In this document: one piece after another, positions 16,232 through 23,530 of the stretch | How positions within the stretch are numbered: position 1 is the stretch's first letter | Layout of the letters: every line of letters begins with the position of its first letter | From: an uncultured bacterium | GTDB lineage: Bacteria; Verrucomicrobiota; Kiritimatiellia; RFP12; UBA1067 | Direction: 5' to 3' | Assembly: GCA_900547945.1 (NCBI GenBank) | Contig: URIT01000011.1 | Location: 1 to 42,459 of the forward strand | DNA length: 42,459 nt | Notes under the pieces: generated by a model | The model's database searches: none | What the model was told of the DNA's origin: nothing | Seen by the model: only the letters and a program-made list of their open reading frames with translations | Translations under genes and position numbers: made by a program

Positions 16232-17488
16232 CTACGCAAGCTGGTCCATCGTCACGACGGGCAGGTCCTTCGCCGGTTCGACCATCGGCTTGAGCGCCGA
16301 GGCGTCGAACGCGAAGCCGTCCTTGCCGAGCTTCCACACGACGGGGGCCGTGTTGAGGATCGTCGCGCGGAAGCCCTGCATGGTCGCGCCCATGTTGCCG
16401 GTGTGGGACGAGTTGCAGCCCTCGTTCTCGATGACGAACGGGTACTTGAAGCCCTTTTTCATGAGCGTCTGCAGGAACTTCGTCCAGTCGCAGGAGTCGC
16501 TGCCGCCGAAGCCCGGCAGGCGCGGCTCGTAGTTCATGCGCGCCCACTCGTTCGCGGCGATCGGCACGCCGGCCTTCTGCGCGAGGGCCTTGTCGACGAC
16601 CTGTTCGGGATAGAGGCGGCCCCAGTGGATGGCGTCCGACGAGGTGGGGAAGTTGCGCGTGCCCTTGATGTGGACGCGGCGGAGGCGCCTGAAGTCCATC
16701 GCCTCGATGACGTCGCTCGGGTCGATGTGCTGCCAGATGTCGTGCGACGGGTCGTACGTCTCCTGCAGGGCGGAGGAATCGTCGAGGATCGCGTACATGA
16801 GCTTGCGCGCCGCAAGGCAGCCCGGCAGGTTGTTGTAGGCGTCGGGCGCCGTCGCCGGCTGCCAGCCCTCCATCGGGCAGTTCTCCACGCACACGGTCAC
16901 GCCGAGGCTCTTCGCATAGTTGAGCATCGGCTGGAAGACCTTCTTGAACTTGTGGAGGTTCTTCTCGAACCCGCCGTCCGTGCGGCCGAGCACGTGGTCA
17001 TAGCCCACGAACGTGCCGCAGACGACGTCGTTCGCGTCGCCGCCGAGGAGGGCCGCGATGCGGATGAGCTTGAGGATGTGGTTCTGGTTCGTGCGCTGCA
17101 GCGCCTCCGTCTTCGCGCCGATGAGGTTGTCGTAGGCGCCCACGGAGACGCGCAGACCCTCCTCGTTGCAGCGGCGGACGACGCGCTTCGCGGCGGCGAG
17201 GTCGAACGTCTCGTAGTCGAGGTGCGTCGCGATGTGGTCCGCGCGGTCCGTGTCGCGGCGGAACACGCAGAGCTCGAGGCCCTGCGCGCCGACCGCCTTC
17301 GCGTAGGCGAGGACGTCCTCGAAGCTCTTGCCCGCGAACGCGGAGGTCATGAGCCAAATCGGGTTGTTCATCGGCTTGGGGGCGCCCGGCCCGAACCCGG
17401 GCATCTCCGCGCCCCTGGCCGTGCGGCCGCCCATCGCGGCCACGGCCGCCGCGGCCGCGCCGAACTTGAAGAAGTCACGTCTGTTCAT
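16232..17488 (-). CDS. Tat-exported TIM-barrel protein (sugar phosphate isomerase/epimerase family)
   Basis: 418 residues from the ATG at 17488, which has GAAAGGAAAGACC before it; the 13-residue longer frame is rejected. Tat signal NRRDFFKFGAAAAAVAAMGG. The barrel includes VGAQGLELCVFRRDTD, VTVCVENCPMEGW (a catalytic-type Glu), ETYDPSHDIWQHIDP and VHIKGTRNFP, matching AP_endonuc_2 TIM barrels that bind a divalent metal and act on sugars or inositol derivatives. It is first of a TIM-TIM-Gfo/Idh set (17488-13573) that could process one exported sugar substrate; that grouping is inference from order and shared Tat export. Confidence 0.85.
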   Translation of the reverse strand: MNRRDFFKFGAAAAAVAAMGGRTARGAEMPGFGPGAPKPMNNPIWLMTSAFAGKSFEDVLAYAKAVGAQGLELCVFRRDTDRADHIATHLDYETFDLAAAKRVVRRCNEEGLRVSVGAYDNLIGAKTEALQRTNQNHILKLIRIAALLGGDANDVVCGTFVGYDHVLGRTDGGFEKNLHKFKKVFQPMLNYAKSLGVTVCVENCPMEGWQPATAPDAYNNLPGCLAARKLMYAILDDSSALQETYDPSHDIWQHIDPSDVIEAMDFRRLRRVHIKGTRNFPTSSDAIHWGRLYPEQVVDKALAQKAGVPIAANEWARMNYEPRLPGFGGSDSCDWTKFLQTLMKKGFKYPFVIENEGCNSSHTGNMGATMQGFRATILNTAPVVWKLGKDGFAFDASALKPMVEPAKDLPVVTMDQLA

Positions 17489-17529
17489 GGTCTTTCCTTT
17501 CTCTCTAAAACGGAATCTCGGAAACAATC

Positions 17530-17675
17530 AAGTGGTTAAGCCGCTTCGCTTTAAGTAGTTAAGTTGACTGTTCAACCTTTTCCGGCATTTCGCCAATCCA
17601 AAAACTCAACCACTTAACCACTACTTAACTACTTATACTTGACTACTTAACTACTTAACTACTTAATCACTTAAT
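17530..17675. repeat. Octanucleotide repeat, cluster 3 (inverted pair)
   Basis: The left part (about 17530-17566) has AAGTGGTTAAGCCGCTTCG and TTTAAGTAGTTAAG. The right part (17606-17675) has many CTTAACTA/CTTAACCA units in inverse orientation, with a few slips from the 8-bp register. The right part ends directly against the pheS TAG. The left part shares CTTCGnTTTAAGTnnTTAAG with cluster 2. Confidence 0.75.
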
Positions 17676-18728
17676 CTACCTGAGCTGTCCGAGGAAGCGC
17701 AGGTCGTTCTCGTAGAGCCAGCGGATGTCGGGGATGCCGTACTTGATCATCGCGATGCGCTCGACGCCGAAGCCGAAGGCGTAGCCCGAAACCGCCTCGG
17801 GATCCCAACCGACGTGCCGGAAGACGCGCGGATCGACCATGCCCGCGCCGGCGACCTCGATCCAGCCCGACTGCTTGCAGACGTTGCAGCCCTTGCCCTT
17901 GCAGACGTGGCAGGAGAAGTCGACCTCCACGCTCGGCTCGGTGAACGGGAAGAAGTGGGGACGGAAGCGCACGGTGACGCTGTCGCCCATCATCTCCTTC
18001 GCGAAGTAGGCGAGCACGCTCTTGAGGTCCGCGAGCGAGACGGGCTTCGTGTCGCAGTAGAGCCCCTCGATCTGGTGGAAGTTCGCGGAGTGCGTCGCGT
18101 CCGTCGTGTCGCGGCGGTAGGTGCGGCCCGGACAGATGACGCGCACGGGCGGCTTGTTCGCGAGCATGGTGCGGATCTGCACGGGGGAGGTCTGCGTGCG
18201 GAGAAGCAGGTCCTCCGCCGTGCGGGCGTCGCCCTCGCCGCGGATCTCGGCCGAGTCGAGCCAGAAGGTGTCCGTGCGGTCGTTCGTGGGATGGTGATCG
18301 GGCGTGTTGAGCGCCGTGAAGTTGTTGAAGCGCGTCTCGATGTCCGGACCGTCCGCCACGGTGAAGCCGAGCTTCCCGAAGATGCGCGCGGTGTCGGCGA
18401 CCACGCGGCTGAGCGGATGCTCCACGCCCGGCGCGGGCCAGCGCCCCGGCAGCGTCGCGTCGACGTCCTCCGCCTTCGCGCCGCCCACGGCGGCGGCACC
18501 CTTCGCCGCAAGCGCGGCCTCCACCTCGGCGCGCCAGGCCTGCACGGCCTTGCCGAACGCCGGGCGCTCCTCCTTCGGAACGTCCTTCATGCCCTTGATG
18601 AGCGCGGGGATGGAGCCGTTGCGGCCCACGTACCTGATGCGCAGGCGTTCGACGGCGGCCGCGTCGGCGGCGCCGGCGATCTCCGCGAGCGACGCGGCCC
18701 TGCCCTGTTCGAGTTCTTCGAGTGTCAT
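17676..18728 (-). CDS. pheS: Phenylalanine--tRNA ligase alpha subunit
   Basis: 350 residues, normal for PheS. Class II aaRS core: FNNFTALNTPDHHPTNDRTD, RTQTSPVQIRTML (motif 2 region), PGRTYRRDTTDATHSANFHQ, EVDFSCHVCKGKGCNVCKQS (an extra cysteine cluster seen in some PheS) and the motif 3 GFGVERIAMIKYGIPDIR. The N-terminal region is the usual coiled-coil arm. The beta-subunit gene pheT, normally next, is absent here; octanucleotide repeats and a TIM-barrel gene follow, so pheT must be elsewhere. It has its own promoter. Confidence 0.97.
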   Translation of the reverse strand: MTLEELEQGRAASLAEIAGAADAAAVERLRIRYVGRNGSIPALIKGMKDVPKEERPAFGKAVQAWRAEVEAALAAKGAAAVGGAKAEDVDATLPGRWPAPGVEHPLSRVVADTARIFGKLGFTVADGPDIETRFNNFTALNTPDHHPTNDRTDTFWLDSAEIRGEGDARTAEDLLLRTQTSPVQIRTMLANKPPVRVICPGRTYRRDTTDATHSANFHQIEGLYCDTKPVSLADLKSVLAYFAKEMMGDSVTVRFRPHFFPFTEPSVEVDFSCHVCKGKGCNVCKQSGWIEVAGAGMVDPRVFRHVGWDPEAVSGYAFGFGVERIAMIKYGIPDIRWLYENDLRFLGQLR

Positions 18729-18755
18729 GCTTGTCTTCTTTCGAAAATTTTCCTT

Positions 18756-18784
18756 ATTATATCCATTCGGGCGGGCGGAGGCAA
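18756..18784 (-). promoter_or_regulatory. Promoter of pheS
   Basis: Minus strand TTGCCT (18779-18784), 17 bp, TATAAT (18756-18761), 27 nt before the pheS ATG. Confidence 0.7.
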
Positions 18785-18797
18785 GTACACCGTTCCG

Positions 18798-19430
18798 TCA
18801 CTTTGCGCCGATGGCCCGCACCAGGTAGGGCCAGTAGACCCGCGTGTACACCGCACAGGAATAGACGTTGAGGGCGATGAGGACGCCCTCGACCGCGTAG
18901 ACGGACGCCATCAGCGGCCCCTGGCACGCGGGCGGCAGCAGGTGGTGCAGCGCCAGGTAGGCGTAGATGTAGGCGGCTGCCGGGAAGGAAAGCGCCGTGC
19001 GCACCTTCCCCAGCCACATCGCGCCCACGTCGGCCCGGTAGGCGGCGGCGACGGAACGGAGAAAGGTCACCCACTGGTCGCGGAGGATGTAGAGGACGGT
19101 GAAGACGAGCATCACGAGCGCATGCGCCGGCGACTCGCCCTGCGCGCCGATGACCCACAGCAGCGTGGGGAAGCTCACGATGAAGAACACCTTGTCCATC
19201 AGCGGATCCGCGAGCTTGCCGAACGTCGAGACGACCTTCCACTTCCGCGCAAGCCTGCCGTCGTAGAGGTCGGAGATGGCGGCACAGAACATCAGGACGC
19301 CCGCCGCGACCGCCAACCCCACGCACGCGCGGCGCTGGGCCAGCACCGCGCAGACCAGAAACGCGAAGATGAGCGGGACGCGGGAGAACGTGAGCGCGTT
19401 GACGATGCAGGAGTGGAGGCGCGAACTCAT
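18798..19430 (-). CDS. CDP-alcohol phosphatidyltransferase (PgsA-like)
   Basis: 210 residues with several membrane helices. The complete CDP-alcohol phosphotransferase signature D54-x2-D57-G58-x2-A61-R62-x8-G71-x3-D75-x3-D79 is present (SDLYDGRLARK...GKLADPLMD), so it should be active on a CDP-diacylglycerol or CDP-alcohol donor. Length and pattern suit phosphatidylglycerophosphate synthase, but the acceptor alcohol cannot be fixed from the motif. Its ATG overlaps the stop of the zinc-ribbon gene upstream (ATGA), which implies translational coupling. Confidence 0.88.
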   Translation of the reverse strand: MSSRLHSCIVNALTFSRVPLIFAFLVCAVLAQRRACVGLAVAAGVLMFCAAISDLYDGRLARKWKVVSTFGKLADPLMDKVFFIVSFPTLLWVIGAQGESPAHALVMLVFTVLYILRDQWVTFLRSVAAAYRADVGAMWLGKVRTALSFPAAAYIYAYLALHHLLPPACQGPLMASVYAVEGVLIALNVYSCAVYTRVYWPYLVRAIGAK

Positions 19431-19993
19431 TTGCCCGACGCGCCGTCCTCTCCCCCTTCTTCTTCACCCTCGAACGCGGCCTCGTCCGCCATGTCGGCGT
19501 TGAGGTCCCCCTCCATGCGCTCCAGCATCGCGGTCATCTTCTCCCCGATGTCGGCCTGCTTGTGGACGAAGTTCCGCACTTCGCCGAGCTGCACCTTCGT
19601 GAACTCCAGCGTCGCCTGCAGCGCGTCGCGGCGCAGCACCATCTGCCCGAGCTCCTGCTCCAGCTCCTCGATGCGCTGCTCGGCCTTCTGGAGATGGCGT
19701 CGCGTCGCGAAGAGCTGCTTCAGGATCTCGCCCGGCTCGATGTCGAGGTCGTCGATCTTCATCCCGTCCGGAATCGGCACGAGCACGCTCTCGCCGCAGT
19801 TCACGCAGTTGATCTGGAGCCCCGCGCCACGGTAGTCGATCGCGAGGTTGTGGCCACAGTGCGGACAGTCGAACACGATGTCCGTGTCCCGGATCTCGGT
19901 TTCCGGCGGCTCGCCTTCGGAGGGGACGGCGGCCCCGTCCCCGTTTTCTCCAGGCGTCTCCACCTTGCGCTCTTTGAGTTCTTCTTCGGACAT
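19427..19993 (-). CDS. Zinc-ribbon and coiled-coil protein of unknown function
   Basis: 188 residues. An acidic, disordered N-terminus is followed by a zinc ribbon with C43-x2-C46 and C63-x2-C66 (CPHCG, CVNCG), then a long coiled coil at about 85-170 (RRHLQKAEQRIEELEQELGQ) and an acidic tail. No transmembrane segment. A strong AGGAGG stands 7 nt before the ATG. It is the first gene of a two-gene operon with the PgsA-like synthase (4-nt overlap). Similar zinc-ribbon/coiled-coil proteins exist in Lentisphaerae-type genomes, but I do not know a function. Confidence 0.85.
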   Translation of the reverse strand: MSEEELKERKVETPGENGDGAAVPSEGEPPETEIRDTDIVFDCPHCGHNLAIDYRGAGLQINCVNCGESVLVPIPDGMKIDDLDIEPGEILKQLFATRRHLQKAEQRIEELEQELGQMVLRRDALQATLEFTKVQLGEVRNFVHKQADIGEKMTAMLERMEGDLNADMADEAAFEGEEEGGEDGASGK

Positions 19994-20023
19994 GCGTAAA
20001 CCTCCTCGAATTTTGCTGACCCT

Positions 20024-20052
20024 AGTATAAAATAAAGGAGGCCGGAACGCAA
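20024..20052 (-). promoter_or_regulatory. Promoter of the zinc-ribbon/pgsA operon
   Basis: Minus strand TTGCGT (20047-20052), 17 bp, TATACT (20024-20029), 30 nt before the ATG at 19993. The -35 lies in the same CGGAACGCAAG 11-mer as at 8784. Confidence 0.68.
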
Positions 20053-20082
20053 GTTCGCAGATGGACGCAAATGGCTACGTGG

Positions 20083-21300
20083 CTACGCCAGGCTCGTCCC
20101 CTTCGTCTCCGGGACGAACCACAGCGCCCAGAGGAAGTGGAAGACCATCATCACCCCGAAGAAGGCGAAGATCGCCCACGTCGGAACCGCCTCGGCGGCG
20201 ATGGGGAAGACGAGCGCCACGAGCGCCGCGAAGAACCAGTGCGTGAAGCTGCCGAGGGCCTGTCCCTGCGCGCGGAACCGCTGCGGGAAGACCTCCGCGG
20301 TCAACACCCAGATCACCGTGCCCTGCCCCACCGCATGCGAGGCGAGGAAGAGGAAGACCATCGCGGCGGACAACACGCCGTTCCCGAGATAGAAGAAGAG
20401 GCTCGCCGCGAAGAGCGACACAAGATACCCCGCGCCGCCGACCAGCAGCAGCGTCCGACGTCCCAGCCGGTCGATGAGCCAAACGCCCGCGAACGTGGCG
20501 GCGAAGTTGAGGATCCCGAGGCCGAACGTCGCCAGGAACTGCGCGTCCCGCGCAAAGCCCGCCAGGTTGAAGATGCGCGGCGCGAAGTAGTTCACCGCGT
20601 TGCAGCCGGAGAGCTGGTTGAAGAACGCCACGAAAAAGGCGAGCAGGATCGGCCGCAGGTTGGCCCGGCTCCAGAAACGCGCTTCGCATTCCTGTCCATC
20701 GCCGTCCACGCCTGCGCCGCGCTGCGCGAGCCAGCGCGGACTCTCCACGAGGAACGGACACAGCGCCGTGAAGACGAACGCCGGCACGGCCTCCACGCCC
20801 AGCATCCACCGCCAGGCGTTCGGCCCGACGCCCTTCAGCGCGAGGTTGGAGGCAAGCGAGGCCAGCACGCCGAAGACGATGTTGAACTGGAAGAGGGCCG
20901 TCATCCGTCCCCGCGACGCGGCGGGCGCGATTTCCGCGATGTAGACCGGCGCCGCGATCGTCGAGACGCCCACGCCGAGCCCGCCGATGAAGCGCGCGGC
21001 GATCAGCGTCCACGGCCCCGTCGCACACGCGCTCCACACCGCCGAGACGAAGAAAAGGACGCCGACGGCGAACAACGTCCGCCTGCGCCCCCATCGGTCG
21101 CTCACGCCCCCGCCGCAGAGCGACCCGAGGACCGTCCCCCACAGCGCGGAACTCACGACCCAGCCGTGGACCGTCCCCGAAAGGTTCCACAGGGCCTGGA
21201 TGTCCTGTTCCGCCCCGTTGATGACAATCGTGTCGAAACCGAAGAGGAAACCGCCCAGCGCCGCCGTGACGGCCAGGAACCAAATGCGCGCCTTCGTCAT
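20083..21300 (-). CDS. Sugar porter, major facilitator superfamily
   Basis: 405 residues, 12 predicted helices. Sugar-porter marks are all there: GGFLFGFDTIVINGA in TM1, SDRWGRRR between TM2 and TM3, PVYIAEIAPAASRGRM, PFLVESPRWLA, FNQLSGCNAVNYFAPRIF in TM7, IDRLGRRTLLL and the terminal PETKG. The central cytoplasmic loop between ESPRWLA and TM7 is only about 25 residues, shorter than in most porters, explaining the small size. The start at 21300 is used because the upstream stop ends 1 nt before it (TGACATG). It is last in the LamG - GH32-like - PGTLNV - porter operon and probably imports the monosaccharide that operon releases. Confidence 0.92.
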   Translation of the reverse strand: MTKARIWFLAVTAALGGFLFGFDTIVINGAEQDIQALWNLSGTVHGWVVSSALWGTVLGSLCGGGVSDRWGRRRTLFAVGVLFFVSAVWSACATGPWTLIAARFIGGLGVGVSTIAAPVYIAEIAPAASRGRMTALFQFNIVFGVLASLASNLALKGVGPNAWRWMLGVEAVPAFVFTALCPFLVESPRWLAQRGAGVDGDGQECEARFWSRANLRPILLAFFVAFFNQLSGCNAVNYFAPRIFNLAGFARDAQFLATFGLGILNFAATFAGVWLIDRLGRRTLLLVGGAGYLVSLFAASLFFYLGNGVLSAAMVFLFLASHAVGQGTVIWVLTAEVFPQRFRAQGQALGSFTHWFFAALVALVFPIAAEAVPTWAIFAFFGVMMVFHFLWALWFVPETKGTSLA

Positions 21301-21301
21301 G

Positions 21302-21757
21302 TCACGCCTCCCGGATCTCGATCTCGCCGTCGTCCACCTCAAGCGTCAGCTCCGTGCCGTAGGCGACGTCGTCCATCTTCGGGAACAGAAGCTCCAGCAT
21401 GTCGTCGGGCTGGAAGTGCTTCGGCTTCGTCTCGGGGTGCGGATAGTAGACGAGGCCCGCAACCCGGCCGCCGTCCGGCAGGACGCGCCAGACGTGGAAG
21501 AACGAGAACGTCTCCGCCGGGTCGACCGGATGCCACTTGACGAGCGGGAACGTCCACGGCGCATGGACGACCCTGTACCGGAACGGCGTGATGGCGACGT
21601 TGAGCGTGCCGGGGTAGTACGGCGCGAGGTCCAGGCCCCGCGCCTTGAAGAACGGCGCCTGCATCCGCAGCGTCCCGCCCGGAAAGGCGGGGTTGCCGTT
21701 GAACCCGGACGCCACGCGGTGCCCCTGGATGATCGTCGCCGTGAATCGTTTCATCAT
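21302..21757 (-). CDS. Small beta-barrel-like protein with PGTLNV motif, unknown function
   Basis: 151 residues, no signal peptide. The N-terminal HRVASGFNGNPAFPGGTLRM and GLDLAPYYPGTLNV (PGTLNV at 49-54) resemble the substrate-binding loop and 'PGTLNV' of CTP-dependent riboflavin kinases (DUF120), which share a RIFT-barrel-type fold. The rest (FFHVWRVLPDGGRVAGLVYY and an acidic C-terminal strand) is not recognised. It lies 15 nt after the GH32-like gene and 1 nt before the sugar porter, so it is likely involved in handling the imported sugar or its cofactor. That role is inference and I would not name a reaction. Confidence 0.7.
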   Translation of the reverse strand: MMKRFTATIIQGHRVASGFNGNPAFPGGTLRMQAPFFKARGLDLAPYYPGTLNVAITPFRYRVVHAPWTFPLVKWHPVDPAETFSFFHVWRVLPDGGRVAGLVYYPHPETKPKHFQPDDMLELLFPKMDDVAYGTELTLEVDDGEIEIREA

Positions 21758-21772
21758 ATCGTCTTCTCCCGT

Positions 21773-23488
21773 CTATTCCGTAAACCGCCCTTCCCGGCGG
21801 CAGATGAGCGTGCGCTGCCCGGCGACCTCGGCGTCGAAGAGCGTCGCGTCGGCCTTCGCGTCATAGTAGGCGACGACCTTCACCTCGTAGTCCGCATCGA
21901 GCCCGCGCACGCCGCCGATGCGCACGTTCTGCGCGGCGTTCGCCGCACCGAACGCCACGCCGGGCACGTCGTCGGCGAACGACGCGGTACGCGCCGCCGG
22001 ATCGACGTCGAGGACGAGCGCAGGGCCCTTCCCCTGCGGACGGAACCGGTGGACGAAGCGTGCGCCGCGCGCGACGCGGTACGTGCGCGGCGGAACGGGC
22101 GGCGCAATCTCCGGCACCCACTTGAGCCCGAGGCGGCCGTCGGGGTACGCGACGACTTCGCGGAAGACGAGCCAGCCACCCCAGCCGAAGAGGTGGTTGA
22201 GCCACCCGACGTAGAGCCGCCGTCCGTCCTTCCACGACGTCACCATCGGCACGCTCAGCCCCTCGTAGAGCTTGTCCGGCTCGTTCGTCCAGTTCACGAA
22301 CGACCCCGGCGCGCCGTCCGGGCTGTAGGCCATGTTCGTGAAGCCCTGCAGGAGATAGCGATGCCCGTGCCAGTCGAAGAGCGAGGGGCAGTCCCCCCGG
22401 AACGGCAGCTTCGCGTCGAAGAGCGTCCACGTCAGCAGATCCTGCGAGCGGAAGATGCCGATCGACCCGCCGTAGCTCGTCACGAGCTCGTACCCGCCCT
22501 CCGGGCGGTTGTAGATGCTGGGGTTCTGCGCGTCGGAGATCATCACGCCCGAATTGGCGAAGTGGACGCCGTCCGCGCTGAGCGCATAGGTGCCGCCGAT
22601 CGGCTTGCCTTCGGCGATCTGCGGGAAGCGCGACGTGTGCCAGCCGAAGGCGAGCGCGAGCCGGCCGTCCTTCAGGAAGGGCGTGCCCGTGCCGACGGTC
22701 TGCCACGCCTCGCGGATGGGCACGGCAAGCGGCAGCTCCGTCCAGCGGACAAGATCCTCCGTGACGAGATGGGCGAACTGGTGGCGCCCCGTCCCGGCGC
22801 CGGAGCCGTGGTGGCGGCGGTCGATGAGGTAGAAGACGTGGAGTTTCCCGTCCAGGAAGGCGGGTGCCACATCGCCGACCCACTGGTTGTGGCCGTCGGG
22901 CGTCCAATACTGGATCGGCCGCGCAACCGGGCGCGGCGCACGCAGTTCGGGGATTGCGCCCGGGCGCGCAGGCGAGGCGAAGGCGGACGCGCGGACGCGC
23001 GGCGAGAGGATGCGCTCCTGCGCGCCGTCCGGCCAGATGACGGGGCAGGCGGGAATCGGGAACTCGTCGTCCACGTGCCGCCCGTCCACGGCGATCGCCC
23101 ACTTGACGGGCGAGAAGTCGAGCGTGACGTCGTGGACGCCCTCCGCCTTCTCCAGGACGCCCAGCGGGATGCCCACGCGCCCCGCCTGCGAGCAGATCGT
23201 CGCCTCGATGACGGGGCAGGCGCCGTCCGCGAGCGGGAAGGTCAAGTAGTTCCCGGCGGCGCGGTCGTACCGGGCCAGCGCCGGGTCCGCCCCCGCGAGG
23301 CGCAGGGCGAGCCGCACCGGCCCCGCCTCGTACAGCGCCTCGTCGCCCTTCACCGAACCGCAGTCGATCTTCAGGTCAATGGTGAACCCCTTCGCCAGCA
23401 CGGCCTCGCGCGTCGCCGCAAGCGGCCGCGCCGCCGCGTTCGCGCCGCAGGCCGCCGCCAGGACGCATGCCATCAGTGTCTCTCTCAT
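21773..23488 (-). CDS. Secreted GH32-like glycosidase (beta-fructosidase superfamily)
   Basis: 571 residues from the ATG at 23488 (GGAAGAG site; signal MRETLMACVLAAACGANAAA). An N-terminal LamG-like sandwich (to about 155) precedes a five-bladed propeller at about 190-480. The nucleophile block WVGDVAPAF aligns with the GH32 WMNDPNG, keeping the Asp. The second block is AQNPSIY where RDP is expected, and the acid/base block is GDCPSLF where ECP is expected, so two of the three signature residues differ conservatively (D to N, E to D). A C-terminal beta-sandwich follows. It could act on fructans, on another sugar, or be weakly active. It is second in the operon led by the LamG surface protein. 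Confidence 0.8.
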   Translation of the reverse strand: MRETLMACVLAAACGANAAARPLAATREAVLAKGFTIDLKIDCGSVKGDEALYEAGPVRLALRLAGADPALARYDRAAGNYLTFPLADGACPVIEATICSQAGRVGIPLGVLEKAEGVHDVTLDFSPVKWAIAVDGRHVDDEFPIPACPVIWPDGAQERILSPRVRASAFASPARPGAIPELRAPRPVARPIQYWTPDGHNQWVGDVAPAFLDGKLHVFYLIDRRHHGSGAGTGRHQFAHLVTEDLVRWTELPLAVPIREAWQTVGTGTPFLKDGRLALAFGWHTSRFPQIAEGKPIGGTYALSADGVHFANSGVMISDAQNPSIYNRPEGGYELVTSYGGSIGIFRSQDLLTWTLFDAKLPFRGDCPSLFDWHGHRYLLQGFTNMAYSPDGAPGSFVNWTNEPDKLYEGLSVPMVTSWKDGRRLYVGWLNHLFGWGGWLVFREVVAYPDGRLGLKWVPEIAPPVPPRTYRVARGARFVHRFRPQGKGPALVLDVDPAARTASFADDVPGVAFGAANAAQNVRIGGVRGLDADYEVKVVAYYDAKADATLFDAEVAGQRTLICRREGRFTE

Positions 23489-23530
23489 CGTGTTCTCTTC
23501 CTTTCCCGCCTTTCCGGCGGACACTTTTCC

